Translations under genes and position numbers: made by a program
Part shown: positions 8,212 through 15,108 of the stretch, piece after piece
Layout of the letters: each line of letters starts with the position of its first letter
How positions within the stretch are numbered: position 1 is the stretch's first letter
From: an uncultured Corynebacterium sp.
GTDB taxonomy: Bacteria; Actinomycetota; Actinomycetes; Mycobacteriales; Mycobacteriaceae
DNA length: 25,833 bases
Direction: 5' to 3'
Assembly: GCF_946998835.1 (NCBI RefSeq)
Contig: NZ_CAMQAZ010000032.1
Span: 1-25,833, forward strand
Notes under the pieces: generated by a model
What the model saw: only the letters and a program-made list of their open reading frames with translations
Database searches by the model: none
Told to the model about the DNA's origin: nothing

Positions 8212-9741
8212 TTACTTCGTAGCCTTGAAGCGCTTCTCCACCTCGGCACCGAGCCAGGAATCAACGTTGGTCCAGTACTGGTAGACACGCTGTTCCACCT
8301 CTGGGGAAACTCCCTGCATGGCGCCGACGATGTTGTCCGCCAAGCGATCGCGCTCGGCGTCGTCCATCACGTTGCGGACGAGGTCGCCTGGCTGAGAGAA
8401 GTCGTCATCCTCAGGGTGCTGCACGTACGCGCCGGCGTAGAACTCTTCGCCCACGCTCTCCCACTGGCCGAAGACACTGGCATCAACCTGTCCAGCGTGA
8501 CCCGAGCGAACCGGGCATCCTGCAGCTTCAGCCGCAGCTGCAGTATCGCCCTCCGGACCGCGAGCGGAACCGTTAGAACCGTAAACCGGCAGCGTCGGGT
8601 CTGAGTAGTGGTAGGTGCCGTAACCGTCCTGCGAGAAGGAGTTCACCGGGCAGCGAGACTGGTTCACCGGCAGCTGATCATGGTTGACACCCAGGCGGTA
8701 GCGGTGCGCATCAGCGTAGGAGAACACACGCGCCAGCAGCATCTTGTCCGGCGAGAAGCCGACACCCGGCACCGTATTCGATGGTGCGAAAGCGGCCTGT
8801 TCAATCTCGGCGAAGAAGTTGCCCGGATTGCGGTTCAGGGTAAAGTGGCCGACTGGAATCAGCGGGTAGTCCTTCTGGGACCACGTCTTGGTCAAATCGA
8901 AGGGGTTCACCTTGTAACCCGCGGCTTCGTCGTAAGGCATGATTTGCACCTTGACGTCCCAGGTTGGGTAGTCGCCGCGCTCAATTGCCTCGAAGAGGTC
9001 CTGGCGGGCGTGGTCGGTATTTTCGCCAACCAGCTCAGCGGCTTCATCGTCCGTGAGGAACTCCCAGCCCTGACGGGTCTTGAAGTGGTACTTAACCCAG
9101 AAGCGCTCCCCTTCAGCGTTAATCCACTGGTAGGTGTGGGAGCCGAAACCGTCCATATGACGGAAGTCCTTCGGAATGCCGCGGTCACCCATTAGGTACG
9201 TGACCTGGTGTGCAGACTCTGGTGATGCGGTCCAGAAATCCCACTGCATGTTGGCATCGCGCAGGCCGGTATCCGGCAGGCGCTTCTGCGAGTGGATGAA
9301 GTCCGGGAACTTAATGCCGTCGCGGATGAAGAACACTGGAGTGTTGTTACCCACGATGTCGAGGTTGCCCTCGTCGGTGTAGAACTTCAGCGCAAAGCCG
9401 CGCACGTCACGCCAGCCGTCCGGGGAACCCTGCTCACCTGCGACGGTGGAGAATCGCGCCAGCATCGGCGTGACCGTATTCGGCTGGAAAACCGCGGCCT
9501 TGGTGTACTTGGAGACATCCTCGGTGACGGTCAGCTCACCGAAAGCGCCGGCACCCTTAGCGTGCACAACACGCTCTGGAATGCGCTCACGGTTGAAGTG
9601 GGCGAGCTTTTCCAGCAGGTGGATGTCATGGAGGTTAATACCTCCCTGTTGGCCATTCGTTTGTGAGTGCTGCTCCGTGGGAACCGGCGCACCGTTGAGG
9701 CGAGTGGTCGGACCATTGGAGCCTTCATAGAGATTCGACAT
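8212..9741 (-). CDS. katA: monofunctional haem catalase
   Basis: A 509-residue clade-3 type small-subunit catalase that disproportionates hydrogen peroxide in the cytoplasm. The catalytic His60 sits in RVVHAKGAGAFGE, Asn133 in VGNNTPVFF, and the proximal haem ligand Tyr342 in RVFSYADAHRYRLG. Length and domain order match full-length enzymes, with no truncation. AGGAGG (complement of 9751-9756) lies nine bases before the ATG, which fixes the start. The gene is convergent with the mrp operon and divergent from the exporter genes. A candidate promoter and an adjacent dyad lie upstream. Confidence 0.96.
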   Translation of the reverse strand: MSNLYEGSNGPTTRLNGAPVPTEQHSQTNGQQGGINLHDIHLLEKLAHFNRERIPERVVHAKGAGAFGELTVTEDVSKYTKAAVFQPNTVTPMLARFSTVAGEQGSPDGWRDVRGFALKFYTDEGNLDIVGNNTPVFFIRDGIKFPDFIHSQKRLPDTGLRDANMQWDFWTASPESAHQVTYLMGDRGIPKDFRHMDGFGSHTYQWINAEGERFWVKYHFKTRQGWEFLTDDEAAELVGENTDHARQDLFEAIERGDYPTWDVKVQIMPYDEAAGYKVNPFDLTKTWSQKDYPLIPVGHFTLNRNPGNFFAEIEQAAFAPSNTVPGVGFSPDKMLLARVFSYADAHRYRLGVNHDQLPVNQSRCPVNSFSQDGYGTYHYSDPTLPVYGSNGSARGPEGDTAAAAEAAGCPVRSGHAGQVDASVFGQWESVGEEFYAGAYVQHPEDDDFSQPGDLVRNVMDDAERDRLADNIVGAMQGVSPEVEQRVYQYWTNVDSWLGAEVEKRFKATK

Positions 9742-9818
9742 GGGGGATTTCCTCCTGACAATGAGGGGATAGACGGCAGAAGCAATATGCCCTCAGTGCC
9801 CTCCACCCTACACGAACT

Positions 9819-9847
9819 TTCATATTTTGCCTATCAGTCGCCTGCAA
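9819..9847 (-). promoter_or_regulatory. candidate katA promoter
   Basis: On the minus strand TTGCAG (9847-9842) and TATGAA (9824-9819) are 17 bp apart. A start near 9812 would give a leader of about 70 nt. Each hexamer matches consensus at 4 of 6 positions. Its position directly beside the dyad at 9850-9892 strengthens it slightly. Confidence 0.4.
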
Positions 9848-9849
9848 TT

Positions 9850-9892
9850 GATATATGGCCCTAATTATTATTCCGATTAGGTTCGCTATATC
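9850..9892. promoter_or_regulatory. nested dyad, candidate operator of katA
   Basis: Outer arms GATATA (9850-9855) and TATATC (9887-9892) enclose inner arms CCTAAT (9860-9865) and ATTAGG (9876-9881). The inner arms are offset 4 and 5 bp from the outer ones. The 43-bp AT-rich element ends two bases upstream of the candidate -35 hexamer of katA, the usual position of a tetrameric activator such as a LysR-type protein. The regulator is not known. Confidence 0.4.
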
Positions 9893-10115
9893 GGCGTGAC
9901 ACACTCAACCGAAAAAAGGGCAGATTTTCCCCCACAACAACCACACACAATGACCGTCGAAAAGCGCTTACCGCGCTGCCATGCAATACCTATCAGCACT
10001 GCCCAAAAGACCTCAAAAGGTATAGCCAGCACTACTGGTGAGGGCAGAGGAAAAGGGTAGGATTTCTCAAGTACCACGCTGTTATTTTGAATTCTGATCG
10101 GACACTTCTGCAGAC
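9893..10115. other. upstream region of the MacAB-like exporter operon
   Basis: No gene is seen here. CTGCCC (9999-10004) and GGGCAG (10042-10047) enclose two small hairpins, ACCT/AGGT (10010-10021) and CCAG/CTGG (10026-10038). Together they could fold as a three-way junction about 70 bases before the adaptor start. No clear promoter or Shine-Dalgarno for the adaptor gene was recognised. Confidence 0.3.
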
Positions 10116-11183
10116 ATGAAAAAACCAGGGCGGGGCGCCAAAGCGCTCACATTCTTCAAGTACACGCTGGCTTTTCTGGCGACTGTTGCACTCCTCAAGA
10201 TTGCATTCTTCCCCGCTAACGACGAAGACTTCGCGCAAGCGACCGGCGATTTCTCGCAACCGACCACGGAGCTATCCTCTCAGCGCATCAATAACACGCA
10301 GAAGCTATCTGCCACTATCGTTCCGGACGAGCCCACGGTGATTCGCGCCAACGCTTCTGGCGAAATCACCGATGCCTATGTCAACAGCGGTGGCAACGCC
10401 GTGGAGGGACAAAACCTGCTCCAGGTGAAGAAAACCTCGATTTCGGATGTTGCCAGCACCTCCGGCAGTGCGGATTTCGGTGACGAAAACGTTGCAGCGG
10501 CCGCGCCTGAAACCACTGTTACCTGGGGGAACATCACTGCTAAAGCTTCAGGTACTGTGCAGTGGGATATCGTCATCGGACAGACGGTCGAGATTGGCCA
10601 GGAAATTGGCACAATCTCACCAAACACTTTCCACGCCGTAGCGCCTATTAAGCCAAGTCAGCTGTACTCGCTCGGCGACTCGATTAGCAATGGCAAGCTC
10701 GCTATCACCGATGGCCCGGCCCCATTTTTGTGTGATTCGGTGAAGACCGTCACGGGAGGTGGCGCAGGCTCAGCTGGCGCTGGCACCGGAGATGGCGCGG
10801 GCATGGGCGCCGGTGCTGCAGGTGGTTCCTCGGGCGGCCCACAGCTGCGCTGCGACATTCCAGCAAATCAAACCGTCTACGAAGGGGTCCCCGCAACGTT
10901 GATTCTTGGCAGTGGCACCACCTCTGAGGTTCCGGCGCTACCGGTTACCGCTGTGGAGGGGCGCTTCCGCGAAGGTGTTGTCTACGCTCCAGCTAAGGAT
11001 GGCGGCAAGCCCACCAAAATCAAGGTTGAGCTGGGCGCCAACGATGGCACATTCATTGAGATCAAGCGCGGCCTGAAGGAAGGCCAGCAGGTTCTGGAGT
11101 ACGTGCCTTCCTTCAAGGACGAGTTCGCCGGCGACGGAACTGACGACGGCACTGACACCGGCGACTCCGGATCCGAGAAGTAG
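10116..11183 (+). CDS. periplasmic-adaptor-like (MacA/HlyD-type) subunit of an ABC exporter
   Basis: A 355-residue protein with a short basic N-terminus, one membrane helix at about residues 12-32 and an extracytoplasmic remainder. Two lipoyl-like half-motifs are visible, around residues 73-104 (IRANASGEITDAYVNSGGNAVEGQ) and 137-170 (GTVQWDIVIGQTVEIGQEIGTI), as in membrane-fusion proteins. A glycine-rich loop (213-242) is bracketed by C206 and C246, which could form a disulfide. The C-terminal tail is acidic. It is followed 9 bp downstream by the ATPase gene and then the permease, the MacA-MacB order. Such adaptors in Gram-positive bacteria work without an outer-membrane channel. The substrate is unknown. 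The Shine-Dalgarno is weak. Confidence 0.75.
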   Translation: MKKPGRGAKALTFFKYTLAFLATVALLKIAFFPANDEDFAQATGDFSQPTTELSSQRINNTQKLSATIVPDEPTVIRANASGEITDAYVNSGGNAVEGQNLLQVKKTSISDVASTSGSADFGDENVAAAAPETTVTWGNITAKASGTVQWDIVIGQTVEIGQEIGTISPNTFHAVAPIKPSQLYSLGDSISNGKLAITDGPAPFLCDSVKTVTGGGAGSAGAGTGDGAGMGAGAAGGSSGGPQLRCDIPANQTVYEGVPATLILGSGTTSEVPALPVTAVEGRFREGVVYAPAKDGGKPTKIKVELGANDGTFIEIKRGLKEGQQVLEYVPSFKDEFAGDGTDDGTDTGDSGSEK

Positions 11184-11192
11184 GCCCGCGCC

Positions 11193-11930
11193 ATGCTTAG
11201 TTTGACTGCCGTCACTCGTACGGTGACGCTCCCCAACGGCGAGGCGCTGCCCATTTTGAAAGGCATCGATCTCGAGGTGCCACGCGGCGAACACCTCAGC
11301 ATTATTGGCCAGTCCGGCTCTGGTAAGTCAACGCTGCTGAACATCATCGGCATGCTCGATTTGCCCGATTCCGGCACCTACACTTTCGACGGCACCGACA
11401 TTTCCACCCTGTCGGACCGCAAACGCGCCGCGCTCCGCGGCGATAATTTGGGATTCGTCTTCCAGCAGTTCAACCTCTTCCCCTCCCGCACCACGCTGGA
11501 AAATGTCGAGGTTCCGTTGATGTACGACCGAGGCGAGAAGTTTTGGAATCGCACTGAGCTTGCCGCCGCGATGCTGGAGCGCGTCGGCCTGGGCGACCGT
11601 CTTGAAGCGACGCCCTCTCAGCTTTCCGGCGGTGAGCAGCAGCGTGTGGCGATTGCCCGCGCGCTCGTGCGCCAACCACAGCTCATTCTTGCCGATGAGC
11701 CCACCGGCGCACTTGATGTCGACACCGGCAAAGTCGTCATGGATCTGCTCGAAGAAGTCGCCGCGGAAAACAACGCCGCATTGATTGTGATTACGCACGA
11801 TTTAGAGGTCTCCGAGCGCGGCGATCGGGTGCTTGAGCTTCGCGACGGTCAGTTGCACGCCGACTCCGTCCTACTATCTGCCGCCAACGCCATGCACAAC
11901 TTCGAGGAGGTTGCCGATGACGACGACTAA
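11193..11930 (+). CDS. ABC transporter ATP-binding protein, MacB/LolD type
   Basis: A 245-residue cytoplasmic nucleotide-binding subunit. Walker A is GQSGSGKST (39-47), the Q-loop lies in FVFQQFNLFPSRTTLENV, the signature is LSGGEQQRV (144-152), Walker B is LILADEPTGALD (catalytic E169), and the switch histidine is H202 in ITHD. The N- and C-terminal pattern is that of the MacB/LolD/FtsE exporter family. The last 14 bp overlap the permease gene. Upstream lies the adaptor gene, so the three genes are almost certainly one transcript. Confidence 0.92.
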   Translation: MLSLTAVTRTVTLPNGEALPILKGIDLEVPRGEHLSIIGQSGSGKSTLLNIIGMLDLPDSGTYTFDGTDISTLSDRKRAALRGDNLGFVFQQFNLFPSRTTLENVEVPLMYDRGEKFWNRTELAAAMLERVGLGDRLEATPSQLSGGEQQRVAIARALVRQPQLILADEPTGALDVDTGKVVMDLLEEVAAENNAALIVITHDLEVSERGDRVLELRDGQLHADSVLLSAANAMHNFEEVADDDD

Positions 11931-13338
11931 AGAAACAGAATCGAAGTCACGGCCGTCATTCCTCTATGCGGCAACTCCTTATCTCGGAGCGCTGTTGGAA
12001 GCATGGCATGAGCTGCGCATTAACCGTGGCCGCATCATGCTGTCCCTGGTCAGCGTGGCCGCCGCAGTGTGGGCTATGACCACGGTCATCGCCCTCGGCA
12101 ATATCCTCACCAGCTCTCAGGACGCAGTCACAGCCCAGAGCACAGGTATCGCCGGCACTGTCACCTTGACCGCCGGAGCAAGTACTTCCGACTCCGAGGA
12201 TGGCTCCGATTTCGGCGGCGGTGACTTCGGCGATGGCACGATGGCCGATAGCTTCGGCAGCTTCGGAGGGCTCGGCATCGGCGGAAACGGCCCTGACGAT
12301 TTGAGCGTCATCAACCCCGATGGCTCTATCAATGACGCTTTTTCCACTGCCGCACACCGTCTAGTGGAGACCACTCATGCCAACTTGTGGTCGCGAGTTC
12401 GTATGCAGCCAGCCACACCCGTACAAAATGTGAATGCCTGCGATCCGGATGATTACGAGTGCGTTTCGCCAGCCACACCCGAGTTAATCGCCGCCGACCC
12501 CGGTTGGTTTGATATTTACGCCCGCACGATGGTGCAGGGGCGCCGGTTGGAAGATGCCGATGGCCAGCGCTTGATGAACCCCGCTGTGGTCAACGACCAG
12601 TTCTACGAGAGCCTGGGCAACCCTGCGCTAGCCGACCACCCCACCTTCACGTTGCAGGAAACAGGTGACACCACTTTCACCGTGGTGGGAGTGTATAAGT
12701 CACTGGGTTCGTGGGACGCACCGAGCATTGTCACGCACTATGACTCCTTCCTCAATGCCGGCTACGAGGGTCCGGTGGGTGAGCCGCAACTTCTCGTCGC
12801 AACGCCTGAGGAGTCCGCGAAGGAGAACCAGAAGGCGTTGCACAACATTTTCCAGGCGGAGCTCGGCCCCAGCTGGAAGGTGAATACCTCGCTGTCTGAG
12901 AAGGACACGGAGATCTCGCAGGAGCTAAACAACACCATCACCACTGCGCTGGGCATTATCGGCGGTATTGTGATTGCACTTGGCGCGTTGGGGCTGCTCA
13001 CGGTCTCGATTGTCACCATTGGTCACCGCGTCCGCGAGATTGGTATTCGTCGCGCAATGGGCGCGTCGGCAGGCAGGATCTTTATCTCTGTGTTCCTGGA
13101 GTCGATTGTTGCCACGACAGTGGCGGGCGTGGTCGGCGTGATCGCCTCGATTATCACGGTCAAGCAGCTACCACTGGACAAGATGCTCGCGTTGCCGCTG
13201 GAAACAGGTACCGTGGCCTACCCCGTCACGGCCGCTGTCATCGGCGTGTTGGTTGCGACTTTCGTAGGCGCACTGGCGGGTATTATCCCGGCCACGATTG
13301 CAGTGCGCGTCAAGCCCATCGACGCCATCCGCTTCTAA
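11917..13338 (+). CDS. ABC transporter permease, MacB/FtsX family
   Basis: A 473-residue permease. One N-terminal helix (about 38-62), a large extracytoplasmic MacB-type core domain, then three C-terminal helices of the FtsX fold, including the cytoplasmic motif GHRVREIGIRRAMGAS. The ATG at 11917 is preferred because GAGGAGG lies 6 bp before it; the open frame extends 28 codons further upstream without support. The external domain contains a Gly/Asp/Ser/Phe-rich insertion (about 93-127) and a close cysteine pair, C175 and C182. MacB-like permeases power extrusion of substrates such as peptides or macrolides by mechanotransmission; the substrate here is undetermined. Confidence 0.88.
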   Translation: MTTTKETESKSRPSFLYAATPYLGALLEAWHELRINRGRIMLSLVSVAAAVWAMTTVIALGNILTSSQDAVTAQSTGIAGTVTLTAGASTSDSEDGSDFGGGDFGDGTMADSFGSFGGLGIGGNGPDDLSVINPDGSINDAFSTAAHRLVETTHANLWSRVRMQPATPVQNVNACDPDDYECVSPATPELIAADPGWFDIYARTMVQGRRLEDADGQRLMNPAVVNDQFYESLGNPALADHPTFTLQETGDTTFTVVGVYKSLGSWDAPSIVTHYDSFLNAGYEGPVGEPQLLVATPEESAKENQKALHNIFQAELGPSWKVNTSLSEKDTEISQELNNTITTALGIIGGIVIALGALGLLTVSIVTIGHRVREIGIRRAMGASAGRIFISVFLESIVATTVAGVVGVIASIITVKQLPLDKMLALPLETGTVAYPVTAAVIGVLVATFVGALAGIIPATIAVRVKPIDAIRF

Positions 13339-13357
13339 TAGCAAAGCCCCCTGATTC

Positions 13358-13429
13358 GCCTGGCTGCCTCGTCCCTTCTTCACCTGCTTCTTCCAGGTGA
13401 GACCGTCTTGAGGCCACGTGCAGCCAGGC
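13358..13429. promoter_or_regulatory. long inverted repeat with inner hairpin, possible terminator or leader structure
   Basis: A perfect 10-bp dyad, GCCTGGCTGC (13358-13367) and GCAGCCAGGC (13420-13429), encloses a 7-bp hairpin TCACCTG/CAGGTGA (13380-13400). It lies in the 128-bp gap between the permease and sigma genes. No T-run follows, so it is not a classical intrinsic terminator. It may terminate the exporter transcript, protect its 3' end, or sit in the sigma leader. Confidence 0.45.
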
Positions 13430-13466
13430 AAATTAGCTTTGGGCGTGAAGTTGCTAAGCTATTGCC

Positions 13467-14045
13467 ATGACTCCCGCACATCTCGTCTCAAATGACGAGC
13501 ACATCACGCAGCTGGCGCTGAAAGCCGGCCGCGGTAATCAAGCTGCGCTGACGGAGTTTGTGCGACTCACGCAAAAGGATGTGTGGCGTCTGCTCGCGCA
13601 TCTGGGCGGGGTTGATGCTGCTGATGATCTAACGCAGGAGACATACCTGCGTGTCATGGGGGCGCTTCCCCGCTTTGCAGCGCGTTCGTCTGCTCGCACG
13701 TGGCTGTTATCACTGGCGCGGCGTGTGTGGGTGGATTCGGTCCGCCATGATTCGGCACGTCCGAAGAAGTCAGCAGTAGAAGTGGAAAACGCTGCCGAGC
13801 AGTTCACGACCGGCGAGTCGTGGTCAGAGCTCGCTGACGCCCGCGTGCTGCTGGAGCAGCTGTCGGAGGAACGCCGCGAGGCCCTCATTTTGACGCAGGT
13901 GCTGGGTTACTCCTACGCGGAGGCCGCGGAAATCGCAGGGTGCCGCGTGGGCACCATCCGCTCCCGCGTCGCCCGTGCGCGCCGCGATCTGGTTGCCGCG
14001 CTTGACGACGGCGACAGTGCCAGCGGCGACTCAGCTGCTGTTTAG
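13467..14045 (+). CDS. ECF RNA polymerase sigma factor, SigC-like
   Basis: A 192-residue sigma-70 family factor with only regions 2 and 4. Region 2 holds DDLTQETYLRVMGALPRF (53-70) and ARTWLLSLARRVWVDSVRH, which bind core polymerase and the -10 element. Region 4 holds the helix-turn-helix in GYSYAEAAEIAGCRVGTIRSRVARAR for the -35 element. The DLTQETYLR motif resembles actinobacterial SigC, but the assignment is tentative. No anti-sigma gene is adjacent. Actinobacterial genomes often place such a sigma gene beside Asp23/AmaP genes, as here. The last 24 codons are duplicated at 17359-17430. No terminator was seen in the 59 bp before the convergent amaP-like gene. Confidence 0.88.
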   Translation: MTPAHLVSNDEHITQLALKAGRGNQAALTEFVRLTQKDVWRLLAHLGGVDAADDLTQETYLRVMGALPRFAARSSARTWLLSLARRVWVDSVRHDSARPKKSAVEVENAAEQFTTGESWSELADARVLLEQLSEERREALILTQVLGYSYAEAAEIAGCRVGTIRSRVARARRDLVAALDDGDSASGDSAAV

Positions 14046-14104
14046 GCCCGCTCCGACCAGGGAACCTAGCTAGCCGTTGTAGGTTGTCTCCCCCGCGAAG
14101 CTGA

Positions 14105-14656
14105 CTAACAATCCAGTTCGATTTTGTAGGTCGAGGCGATATCCGCATGCCCAAGGGCATCACGCATATCACGCTCCGCGTTTTTCAGGGCAGCTACAAC
14201 AGTGGGGAGGCTCGCCTGCGGCGACATCGCCACAGTCACTTCTAAGGTCGGGATTCCATTATCACGGTAGACCCGCGAATCCGCCTGGTTGATGTAGGCG
14301 TTGCGCTCTAAATCGGTGCACACCGCATCGGCAACATCGGCGACCGGCAGCGAAATCTCTCCTAACTTTTCCTGTGATTCCGATGCGGAAACCGTGCTGA
14401 ACCGGTGCGATCTCAGATTAGCGACCACCAAGCTGCAGCCGACCACCGCTAGGATCGCTGTGATTACACCGAGGACGGGAACATACCAGCTTTGCTCAGG
14501 TATTTTTTCCCAGGATTCCATCCGCCCGGTGTCGTGAAGCCACTGTGCGGGAGCGACATCGAAGTAGCTCGCAATTGCCCATGTTGCTACCAGCAGTAGC
14601 AGCGCTGAGAAGAGGAACAGCACAATTCGGTCGAATACGCTTACTGATGTTTTCAC
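14105..14656 (-). CDS. AmaP-like alkaline-shock membrane anchor protein
   Basis: A 183-residue protein with two N-terminal membrane helices (about 9-31 and 57-79), followed by a cytoplasmic Asp23-like region ending LKNAERDMRDALGHADIASTYKIELDC. In Staphylococcus, AmaP anchors Asp23 to the membrane. The GTG start overlaps the upstream gene's stop as GTGA. It is the last gene of the five-gene minus-strand cluster and faces the sigma gene. Confidence 0.72.
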   Translation of the reverse strand: MKTSVSVFDRIVLFLFSALLLLVATWAIASYFDVAPAQWLHDTGRMESWEKIPEQSWYVPVLGVITAILAVVGCSLVVANLRSHRFSTVSASESQEKLGEISLPVADVADAVCTDLERNAYINQADSRVYRDNGIPTLEVTVAMSPQASLPTVVAALKNAERDMRDALGHADIASTYKIELDC

Positions 14657-15108
14657 TTGTCATCACCTTCGTATCCGCCGTGACTTCCGGAAGCAAGTGC
14701 CGTGCCATTGTGGAGTTCTTGGTAGTCAGACTTATGCATCCAAACTGGCAGGTTGCCATCGCCATCGACGCGTACATACCGGCGCGGGGCAGGAAGAAAC
14801 ACCGCGATGAGCTGTCCCAGCCCATAGATTGCAGCGAGGATTCCGACGAGGAGCAACACCCATGACGCGGCTGAGTCCTGTGGGTTGCTGAACCAGTCGA
14901 ATGCTGGCTGTAACCATGAGGTGCCGCCTGAGCCATTAGCACTGATGATTGCTTCTCTACCTGCGACTACAGCCGCTGCAATCATCAACAGACCGGCGAA
15001 AACTCCCAGCCCGCGGACCTTCGGTGATTGACGCGGGTCACGTCCCTGGCGAGTTTCTACTGACTCGTCCGGGACCACCGCGGCCGATGACCTCTCAGTC
15101 GGCGTCAT
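14653..15108 (-). CDS. DUF6286-like two-helix membrane protein
   Basis: A 151-residue protein with a hydrophilic N-terminus of about 30 residues, helices at about 33-50 and 82-105, an extracytoplasmic loop rich in Gly, Ser and Trp, and a short cytoplasmic end. It resembles the uncharacterised DUF6286 proteins of actinobacterial Asp23 clusters; the family name is given from context and topology, not from a search. The ATG overlaps the preceding gene by 14 bp. Confidence 0.6.
   Translation of the reverse strand: MTPTERSSAAVVPDESVETRQGRDPRQSPKVRGLGVFAGLLMIAAAVVAGREAIISANGSGGTSWLQPAFDWFSNPQDSAASWVLLLVGILAAIYGLGQLIAVFLPAPRRYVRVDGDGNLPVWMHKSDYQELHNGTALASGSHGGYEGDDK

Noticed and set aside
9877..9895. 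Possible DtxR iron box (TTAGGTTCGC) upstream of katA
   Set aside because: Only about 11 of 19 positions match the palindromic consensus and the second half-site is poor; the symmetric arms present are better explained by the nested dyad.
11833..11916. Upstream extension of the MacB-like permease frame
   Set aside because: It overlaps the ATPase gene by nearly 100 bp, lacks a ribosome site, and the later ATG has GAGGAGG at ideal spacing.
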